Of a stretch of DNA of 45,714 bases, positions 1-8,633 are shown one piece after another; position 1 is the stretch's first letter, and every line of letters starts with the position of its first letter. The stretch lies in NCBI RefSeq assembly GCF_016405965.1, contig NZ_JAEFCD010000001.1, positions 1-45,714 of the forward strand. Direction: 5' to 3'. This stretch comes from Alteromonas sp. IB21 (GTDB lineage: Bacteria > Pseudomonadota > Gammaproteobacteria > Enterobacterales > Alteromonadaceae). Under the pieces are notes generated by a model. That model saw nothing but the letters and a program-made list of their open reading frames with translations, did no database searches and was not told the origin of the DNA. Made by a program: the position numbers and the translations under genes.

Positions 1-580
1 GCGGACTTAGAAAAAGCTGCTTAACTGGGTTGTGTGAATTTGCTTGACCACGTCAGAAAACGCCTCAATGAAAGCGTCTCGCTTCGCGCAGATCACTACC
101 CTTGAACAAGGTATGAGAAAGTTAGAGCACGGACACTATTTTGAACAGCTCGTGTTTATGGCTTCTCCCTCTCAGTATGGAACACTTAATCGCGTTTTAG
201 ACAACTTCAGACCATCAGTACCATTAACCCCATCATCTATTGTATTTAGCTTAGTTACCGCTATTTTTATAAATTTACTGATTTGGACACCGCATTTTTG
301 CTATTGCCAAGTTAGGAAAGTAAGAAACAAGCCGAAACGCTATTCTTATAAATAGTATGCACTGTTAATTCCCTAACGCTCCCCGCACAAAGACTTTCGT
401 TTAACACCAAGGCGAATCCTACGCTTCAAAGTTTTTATTGAACATGGCATCAATAATGCAAACTTCCATATAAGAGCAAGAAGTGAAGATTTGCATAGTT
501 GTTTTATTTAAAGCAGCGAACTAAAACTTCATTTATATATCAGTAACTTGCTTGAAAAAATGGTAAAAGGAGAAGTGATT
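1..580. other. No confident gene; possible end of an upstream gene
   Basis: Frame 1 reads ADLEKAA and stops at 22-24, which could be the tail of a gene entering from the left, but eight codons cannot prove it. A 103-codon frame with a TTG start runs over 44-355 (alternative ATG at 68). It ends in one hydrophobic stretch and a basic tail, has no ribosome binding site and matches no family I recognise, so I do not call it a gene. The rest, 356-580, is AT-rich and shows no terminator or repeat I can support. It must hold the promoter of the small gene starting at 581. Confidence 0.4.
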
Positions 581-862
581 ATGCCAACAGATGCTCAATT
601 GTTAATCGGAAAAGTGTTGCAAATTAAAGACAAAATTACAGCCAAACGTCATTGTATTCCAAGCGACTTAAAAGCGGAATGGAATACGTTGGACGCACAA
701 ACCGCATGTTTTGAAAGTGGGGCGCTTTATAGAAGTGCAGTGAAAGGTCAGGAGATGAATAAGCACATCGACTATTCAGGTTCAGTAAAAGAACTTTCTC
801 AACTCGTGAATAAGCTTAAAACGCTAAACAACAAGGTAAATGTTACGCAGGTTCACCACTAA
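581..862 (+). CDS. Small protein of unknown function (93 aa)
   Basis: I do not recognise this protein. The frame can open at a TTG at 548, but the ATG at 581 is preceded by AAAAGGAGAAG at 565-575, a strong ribosome binding site, so the 93-residue form starting MPTDAQLL is chosen. The product is soluble-looking, lysine-rich and probably mostly helical, with no signal peptide or membrane segment. Two cysteines (in KRHCIP and TACFES) lie in the first half. It converges on the GNAT/C39 gene that ends at 923. The strong ribosome binding site and plausible composition argue it is expressed. The function is unknown, and nothing shows it is a substrate of the neighbouring cassette. Confidence 0.6.
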   Translation: MPTDAQLLIGKVLQIKDKITAKRHCIPSDLKAEWNTLDAQTACFESGALYRSAVKGQEMNKHIDYSGSVKELSQLVNKLKTLNNKVNVTQVHH

Positions 863-922
863 GGCCTCTTGACACCTTTGCTATCTTAAGACCTTAGCTA
901 AAACGTAACTTTCGTAATAGGT

Positions 923-2254
923 TTATTTCTTCAATTTAAGGAGGACCAATGTTCTTACTTTACGCGTGCCATAACTGGCAAGTCTTAAAAAATCATCGCG
1001 AGCAACCGGAATGTGCTGATACTCAACGGGCTGACCTTCGCTTGCGTCAGGATCATGAAGGTAGTAGCAGTGAGCGTCACAGCTCGTAACTGCTACCCAA
1101 TGGGGCACTTTCTTTTTATCGAAAGCATATGTGCTAATAAGGCACAAAACAGCACCACCAGATTTTAAAGTTTGGTCAATGATACCGATGCGCCAGTCTG
1201 AAATGTCTACAGAGATCCCTTTCACAGCAGCGTCTGCCATAAATTGGGCCTCAACATTTTCTACAATCGCCTTTTTATTAGTATCACGCACGCCGTCTAC
1301 GAAAAGCGGCACATTTTGATTGATAACAACGTCTGCCCTGTACCCTTCGTTCACTGCCGCAAGTGCCAATCCAACTGGATGGCATCCACCGTGTCCCGAC
1401 ATCATGAAAATTGTTGTCGCCGTTCGCCATAACGACAGTTCTTTTTCCTGTGTCATTTCAAAGTTATTGTCGAGCGCGCACATTGCCATCATTAGTGCTG
1501 ATGGGCCACAGGTAAAATCCGTAGTTTGCTGATACCAAGGATAAACCTCAGGTTTAACCGATTTACTTGGAACCAATACCTTTTGCATGCGTAATGCGTC
1601 AGTGTGATCATCGTAATAATCGGTATACATACCAAATTGGCTAAACCCCAGCTTTTTGTAGAGCGCAATAGCACCAGCGTTACCAACCGCCACTTCCAGG
1701 CGCATAAATCGCTTTCCCCGCAAAAGCGCCCGCTCCCCCAAGCTGTTTATTAATTTCTCAGCGATACCCAGTCCTCTCGCCTCTGGAAGCACTGCAATAG
1801 AATATAAACGGGTAAGTTGCGTACCACGGCGAAGCAAAAGTAATCCATAGCCGACGATGCTCTGCTCACGACTATCGCTTCCGTGCAGACCTTCTATTGT
1901 ATTGTGAGTAGTTTGCCCACGTTTTCCGTACTTACTTTCGTCCAGGCCGCTCACCGTAGAAGGACAATCGCGTACGGCTACAATAAGCTCGGCATGTGTT
2001 GCCTCTATATAAAATTTAAATCGGCTTTTACTGAGCCTGTCAGTAGTGAAACAGGTTTTCTCAATATGCTGAAGAGAAGGAAGATCTTGCAAGGTGGCAA
2101 CCCGTAGCTCAATACTTGGCTGTGTTGAGGGCGAGTACGAAATTTCTTGCCCAGCGGTCGATTCATCTTTAGGCAAATTTTCCATCGTCGGATTTTCGCT
2201 ATTCATTTTATGCACACTGCTCGTTTTACTCACTGCTTCAGCCGATGGAATCAT
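923..2254 (-). CDS. GNAT acetyltransferase fused to a C39-like cysteine peptidase
   Basis: This is a two-domain protein of 443 residues. Residues about 48-227 form a GNAT acetyltransferase: the acetyl-CoA loop is VLPEARGLGIAEKLI (155-169), followed by NAGAIALYKKLGF near 192-204. Residues 97-132 are a hydrophilic insertion inside that fold. Residues about 236-440 resemble the papain-like C39 peptidase fold, with C249 in DFTCGPSAL as nucleophile, Q242/Q243 upstream for the oxyanion hole, H385 in PHWVAV, and D401/D403 in LHDPD. No transporter or membrane segment is present, unlike bacteriocin exporters that carry C39 domains. The start ATG at 2254 overlaps the stop of the upstream ATP-grasp gene as ATGA (2251-2254), so the two are translationally coupled. 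The likely job is processing and/or N-acylation of a peptide or amino-acid conjugate made by the partner. The substrate is unknown. Confidence 0.85.
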   Translation of the reverse strand: MIPSAEAVSKTSSVHKMNSENPTMENLPKDESTAGQEISYSPSTQPSIELRVATLQDLPSLQHIEKTCFTTDRLSKSRFKFYIEATHAELIVAVRDCPSTVSGLDESKYGKRGQTTHNTIEGLHGSDSREQSIVGYGLLLLRRGTQLTRLYSIAVLPEARGLGIAEKLINSLGERALLRGKRFMRLEVAVGNAGAIALYKKLGFSQFGMYTDYYDDHTDALRMQKVLVPSKSVKPEVYPWYQQTTDFTCGPSALMMAMCALDNNFEMTQEKELSLWRTATTIFMMSGHGGCHPVGLALAAVNEGYRADVVINQNVPLFVDGVRDTNKKAIVENVEAQFMADAAVKGISVDISDWRIGIIDQTLKSGGAVLCLISTYAFDKKKVPHWVAVTSCDAHCYYLHDPDASEGQPVEYQHIPVARDDFLRLASYGTRKVRTLVLLKLKK

Positions 2255-3738
2255 CGCCCTCTTTGCTCCAATCTGTCGGCAAACTCCTGCATAATTAATT
2301 CGTACAGCTCTTTGCCTAGATATTTATCTTCAACCCCAGAGTCAATACTTGGGTTGTCGTTCACTTCAATAACATAAACGGCGTTGCCGGTTTGTTTTAT
2401 GTCTACACCGTACAGACCATCGCCTACTGCCTTTGCTGCTTTAATTGCGGCCTGTAAGACCGGCTTAGGCACTTCAAACGTAGGCATGGTGGCGAACCCA
2501 CCCGATGAGAATCGATCACCCTGATGGTTATAAATTTGCCAGTGATTACGTACCATAAAATACTGACATGCATAAATCGGTTTGCCGCCTAGCACGCCAA
2601 TACGCCAATCGAATTCAGTAAAAATATACTCTTGAACCAGCACTAAGGCCGATTCAGCCAACATTTGTTCTAAACGAGTTTTTAACGCTTCTTTATTTTC
2701 AGCTTTGTGAACGCCACGCGAAAACGAGCTTTCCGGCAGCTTTAATACCAGCGGTAATCCAAAGTCAGTAATTAATTTATCGCACACTTCATCCGTGGCG
2801 CTTGATACGAAGGTCGCTTTTGGCGCTGGTACTTTTTGATAAGCAAACGCATCCTGCAAGTACACCTTATTACAGCAGCGCAAAATTGACTGCGTGTCGT
2901 CCATTACCACAATTCCTTCACGCTCGGCGGCTCGAGCCAATCGGTATGTGTGGTGGTCAATCGCTGTGGTTTCACGAATGAACAGTGCGTCGTATTGCCC
3001 TAATTCTTCTTGCGACAAGCGGCTTACCACATCTGCGCGAAAGCCCACTTTTTCAGCCGCTTTAACGAAATTTTTAATAGCACGTTCATCACTGGGCGGC
3101 GTGCTTTCTTCTGGGTTAACCAAAATCGCCATGTCCCAGCGAGTTCGCTTGCTGGTTTTACCCGCTTTCCATTGAATTTTCGTATGTGCTTCTAGCTGTT
3201 CAATAAAACGAGCCTGTTGCTTTGCATCGAGATCTTTAAACGCTTTTGCCTGTACGCTAGCAAACCCTTCTATCTGAACTTTCCCATTGTTTTTAGGGGA
3301 CATTTTGGTATTAGTTACGGTTGGGCTTAAAACCAAAACGGGGTACGGATATTTTTCAAACGCTTGCCGCGCTAAACGCTTAAAGCGCTGATCTTTCACT
3401 TCGCCGAATAGTACTAATAAAGGCTCGTCAGCAATTTCGGTATTTTCTTGCACGACAGAAAGCGAAAAGACAATACGGTCAATACTTTTCTCTTCTGCCA
3501 TACGTAAATCGTTAATCGTGTTTACAGCGGGCAAAACAGAGTGATTACGAGCTTGAGCTAAAAGCGAACAGTAGTACCCTTCGCTTAAATAGCGCGTGGT
3601 ATCGCATATGTTGATCACCCGTGTCTTGGGCTCGTTCAGTTTAGGGAATTCAGCAAGGTAATCCTGAAAAGTAAGCACGGTTAAAGCTGTGTTACGAAAA
3701 GGAGTAACATCATCAGTAACAATCAAGGTATTGTGCAT
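2251..3738 (-). CDS. RimK-like ATP-grasp ligase with extra N-terminal domain
   Basis: This 495-residue protein has an alpha/beta N-terminal region (about 1-170) typical of the uncharacterised 'RimK family protein' group, then a linker and a RimK-like ATP-grasp domain (about 200-490). Visible ATP-grasp signatures are LVLKLPESSFSRGV (nucleotide-binding strand and loop), VQEYIFTEFDWRIGVLGG, and the metal-binding end GVDIKQTG...VIEVNDNPSID. E. coli RimK adds glutamates to ribosomal protein S6, but it is about 300 residues and lacks this N-terminal extension, so the substrate here is probably different. It is the first gene of a two-gene minus-strand operon with the GNAT/C39 protein (4-base overlap). 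The expected reaction is ATP-dependent amide bond formation between a carboxylate and an amine. No precursor peptide gene is obvious next to it. Confidence 0.85.
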   Translation of the reverse strand: MHNTLIVTDDVTPFRNTALTVLTFQDYLAEFPKLNEPKTRVINICDTTRYLSEGYYCSLLAQARNHSVLPAVNTINDLRMAEEKSIDRIVFSLSVVQENTEIADEPLLVLFGEVKDQRFKRLARQAFEKYPYPVLVLSPTVTNTKMSPKNNGKVQIEGFASVQAKAFKDLDAKQQARFIEQLEAHTKIQWKAGKTSKRTRWDMAILVNPEESTPPSDERAIKNFVKAAEKVGFRADVVSRLSQEELGQYDALFIRETTAIDHHTYRLARAAEREGIVVMDDTQSILRCCNKVYLQDAFAYQKVPAPKATFVSSATDEVCDKLITDFGLPLVLKLPESSFSRGVHKAENKEALKTRLEQMLAESALVLVQEYIFTEFDWRIGVLGGKPIYACQYFMVRNHWQIYNHQGDRFSSGGFATMPTFEVPKPVLQAAIKAAKAVGDGLYGVDIKQTGNAVYVIEVNDNPSIDSGVEDKYLGKELYELIMQEFADRLEQRGR

Positions 3739-3989
3739 GTATATCGCTTCTAAAAAGTGTGTGGTTAGTTACAATTAGCTTAGTGTTTGCTTAAATTACA
3801 AACACGGTGAAAGTGGCGCTGAGTTTACGCTCAACTTATTTTTTTCAAAGCACAATTAGCACGGCTTTTTTTCATCGTTAAGACAACAAAAACTTATGTG
3901 CTAATAAATCTATCGAAACAGCTTTTATTTATTAATTTTGCCTATACATAGAAGTGGGCAAAAAGACACAAATGGTTTAAGGAGTACAT

Positions 3990-4958
3990 ATGCTATTAGC
4001 CAGCTTGGCTATTTTAATCGGGTTACCGGTTTTACTGTGGAGCGCAGGGAAGTTCGTAGGTGGAGCAGCATCTGTCGCTAACCATTTTGGTTTATCTCCT
4101 CTTCTTATTGGTATGTTAATTATTGGATTCGGCACATCGGCTCCGGAAATCATTGTGTCAATCTTTGCCGCCATCCAAGGTAACTCTGGCATTGCGTTAG
4201 GTAACGCCTACGGCTCCAACACTGCAAATATTTTGTTGATTCTAGGTTTGACCGCACTCATCAGCCCAATTGCAGTAAAGTCTGAAATCATCAAGAAAGA
4301 ACTGCCTGTGTTGTTAGGCATTACTTTCTTTGCAGTTTGGCAAATATGGGATCTTAACGTCTCTAAAGACGATGCGTTTTCACTGCTAGGTTTGTTCGTC
4401 TTGCTGATTTCATGGAGTATCTACCACGGTATGAAGGGAGATAAAGACGCCCTTGCCGATGAATATGATGAAGAAATTAACAGTAACGAAGGCACGGTTA
4501 AAACTCACATAATGTGGTTAATTGCAGGTTTGCTTTTACTTGTGGCAAGTTCTCGTATGCTGGTTTGGGGAGCAGTAGAAGTCGCCACCTTCTTTGGTGT
4601 AAGCGACACTATCATAGGTTTGACCGTTATCGCTATCGGTACCTCTTTACCTGAATTGGCTTCATCCTTGATGGCGGTTAAAAAGGGTGAGCACGACCTC
4701 GCCATAGGTAACGTGATTGGCTCAAACATGTTTAATACATTAGCGGTGGTTGGTATTGCAGGGACAATTCAGCCCATGGCGGTAGCATCAGACTTCTTGT
4801 ATCGCGACGCCATGGTGATGTTTGCTTCTTCCGTAGCGCTATTTATTTTCTGTATTGGCATTAAAGGCCAAGGACGCTTAAACCGCTTAGAAGGTGGCGC
4901 ATTTGTGCTGGCTTATGCAGCCTATACGTATTGGCTTATACAGGCTGCGTTTATTTAA
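3990..4958 (+). CDS. yrbG: Calcium/sodium antiporter, YrbG type
   Basis: This is a 322-residue inner-membrane cation exchanger of the CaCA superfamily. The two inverted alpha-repeats are clear: IGFGTSAPEIIVS with GNAYGSNTAN in the first half, and IAIGTSLPELASS with GNVIGSNMFN in the second. The acidic residues of the two GTSxPE motifs bind the cation. About ten hydrophobic segments surround a short acidic cytoplasmic loop (ADEYDEEINSNEG) in the middle. The length matches E. coli YrbG (about 325). The ATG at 3990 follows TAAGGAG at 3978-3984, a good ribosome binding site. The gene stands alone, divergent from the RimK-like operon across a 251-base AT-rich gap and followed by a terminator. Ion specificity (Ca2+/Na+ versus another pair) is inferred from the family only. 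Confidence 0.9.
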   Translation: MLLASLAILIGLPVLLWSAGKFVGGAASVANHFGLSPLLIGMLIIGFGTSAPEIIVSIFAAIQGNSGIALGNAYGSNTANILLILGLTALISPIAVKSEIIKKELPVLLGITFFAVWQIWDLNVSKDDAFSLLGLFVLLISWSIYHGMKGDKDALADEYDEEINSNEGTVKTHIMWLIAGLLLLVASSRMLVWGAVEVATFFGVSDTIIGLTVIAIGTSLPELASSLMAVKKGEHDLAIGNVIGSNMFNTLAVVGIAGTIQPMAVASDFLYRDAMVMFASSVALFIFCIGIKGQGRLNRLEGGAFVLAYAAYTYWLIQAAFI

Positions 4959-5003
4959 CCGTGTTGCATGATTAGGCAATTGGTAAGCGTTTGATAATAG
5001 ACG

Positions 5004-5040
5004 ACGGCTTGGCCCTTTGGGTCAGGCCGTTTCTGTTTTT
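5004..5040 (+). terminator. Rho-independent terminator after yrbG
   Basis: A 12-base-pair stem, 5004-5015 with 5019-5030, contains two G-U pairs. It closes a TTT loop and is followed by TTCTGTTTTT. It lies 46 bases after the antiporter stop and just ahead of the end of the convergent gene at 5071. Confidence 0.75.
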
Positions 5041-5070
5041 ATCATTCGATGGACGAAAGTATGTCAGTCT

Positions 5071-5559
5071 TTACAGCCCTAACGTTGTAGCAAGCGTAAT
5101 TAAGCTGATAGCGGCGATGCCAAACAAGATAAAAAGATTAACCCCAAAGCTGTCTGAGCGGCGACGGTTTCTTCTTGCGCGCATAATGATGCTTATCAAG
5201 GTAACGACCAAACATATCTGCAGCATAATGGTCATGGCTGAAAGGTGAGTTTCAGACCAGGTTGTATCGCCCTCTATTCCCCAATATTGCTGCACGCCAC
5301 TGATGAAATCAGGTCGGGCATAGTGGAACAGCACCAGCACGACAACCATGCCTACCCAACCAACTATGTTCAGCGTTAGCATCACCTTGTAAAATGGTGT
5401 TTGGGAACGAGGTGTAGAACGACGCTCGGCAAGCTCTTCGTAAGTCATCTTACTTTTTTCATTTTCAATATCATTGGAACGATTAGCATCGCGTTGAGAA
5501 CCGCTTGGTTCTTGTACTCGCTGGGGCACTGACGTGTTTGAATCATTTTTATTTCCCAT
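5071..5559 (-). CDS. Unknown membrane protein with three helices
   Basis: I do not recognise this 162-residue protein. Residues 1-55 are hydrophilic and probably disordered (many N, S, Q, R, E). Three hydrophobic segments follow, around VMLTLNIVGWVGMVVVLVLF, MTIMLQICLVVTLISIIM and FGVNLFILFGIAAISLITLA. A basic cluster, RARRNRRRSDS, between helices 2 and 3 should face the cytoplasm. The stretch between helices 1 and 2 holds two tryptophans and is predicted periplasmic. It is monocistronic, between yrbG (convergent) and asnS (divergent). No catalytic motif is visible. Confidence 0.7.
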   Translation of the reverse strand: MGNKNDSNTSVPQRVQEPSGSQRDANRSNDIENEKSKMTYEELAERRSTPRSQTPFYKVMLTLNIVGWVGMVVVLVLFHYARPDFISGVQQYWGIEGDTTWSETHLSAMTIMLQICLVVTLISIIMRARRNRRRSDSFGVNLFILFGIAAISLITLATTLGL

Positions 5560-5947
5560 TTGTCACTCTGTTCTCTGGCATCCCGCTTTTTGTTGGGTAT
5601 ACTAGCGTGCTATTGGATTGTAATTCATTGCTTATTTATCTATCACCATAGCATATTGCGGTCGATATAAAGCATGTCGCGATTGGTAAGCTATTCAACT
5701 TTCGACAGGTATTTCGCGAAAGTATTTTGCATCGCTGAAGACTGTTCAAAATTCGCGAGCGTTTTTTTGGCAGATTAGCAGCGCTACAGATTATAAGTTT
5801 TTATCGGCATCACAATCCAAAACATTGACTAATAAACCAATTTATATGCATTTCATCATTTAAGCGTAAATGAGTGAATGCACAAGGTTGTTGGGCACGG
5901 CTCAATAGCAAGAAACTGCATAAAATCAGTAAGACGGAGAAATTAAC
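5560..5947. other. Divergent intergenic region upstream of asnS
   Basis: This stretch holds 388 bases with no gene. It contains the candidate minus-strand promoter at 5596-5623 and a 10-base perfect palindrome TTTCGCGAAA at 5712-5721. The T-run at 5764-5769 has no convincing stem. TTGACT at 5825-5830 could be a -35 element for asnS, but no well-spaced -10 follows. I see no tRNA-like, T-box or riboswitch structure. Confidence 0.45.
5596..5623 (-). promoter_or_regulatory. Candidate sigma70 promoter for the 5071-5559 gene
   Basis: Read on the minus strand: TTACAA (-35, 5618-5623), a 16-base spacer, and TATACC (-10, 5596-5601), about 35 bases upstream of the ATG at 5559. This is a pattern match by eye only. 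Confidence 0.35.
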
Positions 5948-7345
5948 ATGACGCATGCGCCCGTAGTTGACGTACTTAAAGGTAAGTACGCCGTTGGCGA
6001 ATCGGTAACCGTAAAGGGTTGGGTAAGAACACGCCGTGACTCTAAAGCGGGGTTATCTTTTATTGCACTACACGACGGTAGTTGCTTTGATCCTGTTCAA
6101 GTTATTGCGCTTAATTCTCTGTCAAATTACGCCGATATACAGCGCCTAACAGCAGGTTGCTCTTTGTCGGTAACCGGCACAGTGAAAGAGTCGCAAGGTC
6201 AAGGCCAGGCACTAGAAATTGATGCTACCGAGGTGGAAATTGTCGGTTTGGTGGAAAACCCTGACACCTACCCAATGGCAGCAAAACGCCACAGCATTGA
6301 GTATCTTCGTGAGTATGCTCATCTTCGCCCCCGCACTAACGTGATTGGTGCGGTAACGCGCGTTCGCAACTGTTTATCTCAGGCTATTCACCGCTTTTTC
6401 CACGAGAGAGGCTACTTTTGGATCTCTACGCCAATTTTAACGGCTAGCGACACAGAAGGTGCGGGTGAAATGTTCCGCGTATCGACTCTTGATATGATGA
6501 ACCTTCCGCTAGATGACAAAGGTAACGTTGATTATTCAGAAGATTTCTTCGGTAAAGAAACCTACCTAACGGTATCAGGTCAGCTTAACGTTGAAACATA
6601 CTGTACTGCTATGTCTAAGGTATACACCTTCGGACCTACATTCCGCGCTGAAAACTCAAATACCTCTCGTCACCTCGCTGAGTTCTGGATGATTGAGCCT
6701 GAAGTGGCATTTGCTGAACTAAAAGATGTCGCGCAGCTTGCTGAAGACATGCTGAAATATGTGTGTAAAGCGGTGCTAGAAGAGCTGCCTGATGACATGG
6801 CGTTCTTTGCGCAGCGCATTAAGAAAGATGCCATTGAGCGTTTAGAGAAGTTGGTAAGCTCTGACTTTGTTCGCATGGACTACACTGACGCTATCGAAAT
6901 TCTGCAAAACTGTGGTAAAGAATTCGAATTCCCTGTTGAATGGGGCATCGATTTATCTTCTGAACATGAGCGTTACCTTGCCGAAGAGCATGTTGGCGCA
7001 CCAATCATCATGCAGAACTATCCGAAGGATATTAAAGCCTTCTACATGCGCATTAACGATGACGGTAAAACCGTTGCAGCAATGGACGTGCTAGCGCCAG
7101 GCATCGGTGAAATCATTGGTGGTTCACAGCGTGAAGAGCGCCTAGACGTTTTCGATGCACGCCTTGACGAAATGGGCCTATCGAAAGAAGACTACGCTTG
7201 GTATCGCGACCTTCGCCGCTACGGCACTGTACCTCACTCTGGTTTCGGCCTTGGTTTTGAACGCCTTGTGGCATACGTAACCGGCATGCAAAACGTACGT
7301 GACGTTATTCCATTCCCACGTACACCGGGCAACGCTAGCTTCTAA
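5948..7345 (+). CDS. asnS: Asparagine--tRNA ligase
   Basis: This class IIb aminoacyl-tRNA synthetase charges tRNA-Asn with asparagine. It has 465 residues, close to the 466 of E. coli. The N-terminal OB-fold anticodon-binding domain opens with [23 protein letters not shown]. The catalytic core shows class II motif 2 in [25 protein letters not shown] and motif 3 in [15 protein letters not shown] near the C terminus. The ending [18 protein letters not shown] block (here [18 protein letters not shown]) distinguishes AsnS from AspS. ATG at 5948 is preceded by ACGGAGAA. It is a single gene followed by a strong terminator. Confidence 0.98.
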   Translation: MTHAPVVDVLKGKYAVGESVTVKGWVRTRRDSKAGLSFIALHDGSCFDPVQVIALNSLSNYADIQRLTAGCSLSVTGTVKESQGQGQALEIDATEVEIVGLVENPDTYPMAAKRHSIEYLREYAHLRPRTNVIGAVTRVRNCLSQAIHRFFHERGYFWISTPILTASDTEGAGEMFRVSTLDMMNLPLDDKGNVDYSEDFFGKETYLTVSGQLNVETYCTAMSKVYTFGPTFRAENSNTSRHLAEFWMIEPEVAFAELKDVAQLAEDMLKYVCKAVLEELPDDMAFFAQRIKKDAIERLEKLVSSDFVRMDYTDAIEILQNCGKEFEFPVEWGIDLSSEHERYLAEEHVGAPIIMQNYPKDIKAFYMRINDDGKTVAAMDVLAPGIGEIIGGSQREERLDVFDARLDEMGLSKEDYAWYRDLRRYGTVPHSGFGLGFERLVAYVTGMQNVRDVIPFPRTPGNASF

Positions 7346-7385
7346 GTCAGTCTAAAACGTTAAGCTAATACGATCTCGTGAATAT

Positions 7386-7422
7386 AAAAGCCTGCTCACA
7401 CGCACAGTTAGCAGGCTTTTTT
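7386..7422 (+). terminator. Rho-independent terminator after asnS
   Basis: An 11-base-pair stem, AAAAGCCTGCT (7386-7396) with AGCAGGCTTTT (7410-7420), closes a 13-base loop, and the T-run continues to 7422. The A-rich upstream arm means it can also act on the minus strand, serving the convergent gene ending at 7457. Confidence 0.85.
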
Positions 7423-7456
7423 AATGCTAAAACAGCATAAAAATAGAATTTTTGTG

Positions 7457-8479
7457 TTACGGAGTAATAGTTACTCCAACAGCAGCCGAACGACATGGCT
7501 CTACCGAATAAATGTAACCGTCCTCTGCCTCAGTAGATTGTACTATTTGCAAAATCTCATAGTCATTGAGTTCAATCACCCGAGTTCCTTCAGGATGAGC
7601 GCACCGTGAACGAGAATCAGCCTCAAATTCATAGATAAAACTGGCCAGCGCTTGGCGCTGTGTTTTTTTGTAGTTAATACTTTTTTCTTTTGCATCATTT
7701 AACAGCGTCGTTAAGTCTTTTTCTAATTCAGAGACTTCTTCTGTCTGTTTTTCTATTAACTGTGTTTCATTACTTTCAAGCTGCTGTTTAGTCGTATCCT
7801 CAACGGTAATGAGAGGGTTGGCGCTTTCACTATTGAATTCAGAGAGTAATCCCACCTGCCCTGCTACAACGCCAAGTTGCAGTGCCACGCCTAGCGTCCA
7901 AACAAAGCGCGCTACGGCGGTAGATAAAACAAAACGATAGCCGGGTTTGTGCCATAGCCTTTGTACACCAAAAGGTTTTAGCAGCAATAAGAAAAACAAG
8001 TAAACAAAAATTAACAGCATGCCGCCAACGAGCGCCATCAACGTGGTAACAAAGAACCAACTGGGCACCATTAGTATAAGGGCGAAATTGTGGCTATAGG
8101 GTAATGCGCTTGCAGAAACGCCGGTTATGCTGTTAACCAGACCGCTAGCGGAGGCGAGCGCAAAGTTCCCGATGATTGCATAAATGAACAAGATCAGCGC
8201 TTTTCCAGGTAAGCTGTTCCAAAGCACCATGAACCTTGGCCACGTCTCGCTAACAATACCTGCAAGGGCAAAACCAAACATAATGGCTTCAAACAGCCTA
8301 CTTTCGATACTCAAAAGCAGTTGCAACACAAGCATGCTGGTTGCCAGAAAATAGCAACGCTGGGCGAAAGTGATGCTCAACCAAAAGCGCGTAAAGCCAA
8401 TACGCCTTTTCAAAAACAGACGCCTTCCTCGATTTTTTACTTTTTCATACACACTGCGGATTTCGTGTTTTATTTCCAT
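7457..8479 (-). CDS. Unknown membrane protein with coiled-coil C-terminal part
   Basis: I do not recognise this 340-residue protein. The N terminus is strongly basic (KVKNRGRRLFLKRRIG), followed by about five hydrophobic segments between residues 35 and 215, including ILMVPSWFFVTTLMALVGGM and LLIFVYLFFLLLLKPFG. Residues about 230-290 are charged and heptad-like (ETQLIEKQTEEVSELEKDL), suggesting a coiled coil. The last 60 residues hold two cysteines (RSRCAHPEG and VEPCRSAA) that could form a disulfide if periplasmic. It is divergent from pqiABC, which makes a shared role in the envelope possible, but nothing in the sequence proves it. No ribosome binding site is obvious before the ATG. Confidence 0.7.
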   Translation of the reverse strand: MEIKHEIRSVYEKVKNRGRRLFLKRRIGFTRFWLSITFAQRCYFLATSMLVLQLLLSIESRLFEAIMFGFALAGIVSETWPRFMVLWNSLPGKALILFIYAIIGNFALASASGLVNSITGVSASALPYSHNFALILMVPSWFFVTTLMALVGGMLLIFVYLFFLLLLKPFGVQRLWHKPGYRFVLSTAVARFVWTLGVALQLGVVAGQVGLLSEFNSESANPLITVEDTTKQQLESNETQLIEKQTEEVSELEKDLTTLLNDAKEKSINYKKTQRQALASFIYEFEADSRSRCAHPEGTRVIELNDYEILQIVQSTEAEDGYIYSVEPCRSAAVGVTITP

Positions 8480-8633
8480 GATTTAATTGTCAATAATTAT
8501 TGTGATCTTCCAAAAACGACTGGCTTTACTTCCCGACGTGCTCGCAATGCGCTATCCTGTTGATTCTAAAAAATCAACAGGTTATATCTATTGGCCGCTT
8601 TTTAGCAAACTAAAAGTAGCGCGCGAAAACCTT

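Noticed and set aside
44..355. A 103-codon frame at the window start
   Set aside because: TTG start, no ribosome binding site, unfamiliar composition, no family resemblance. Noted in the region entry but not called a gene.
548..862. Small gene as precursor peptide of the RimK/GNAT-C39 cassette
   Set aside because: It is convergent with the cassette, has no double-glycine leader or repetitive acceptor sequence, and nothing else links them.
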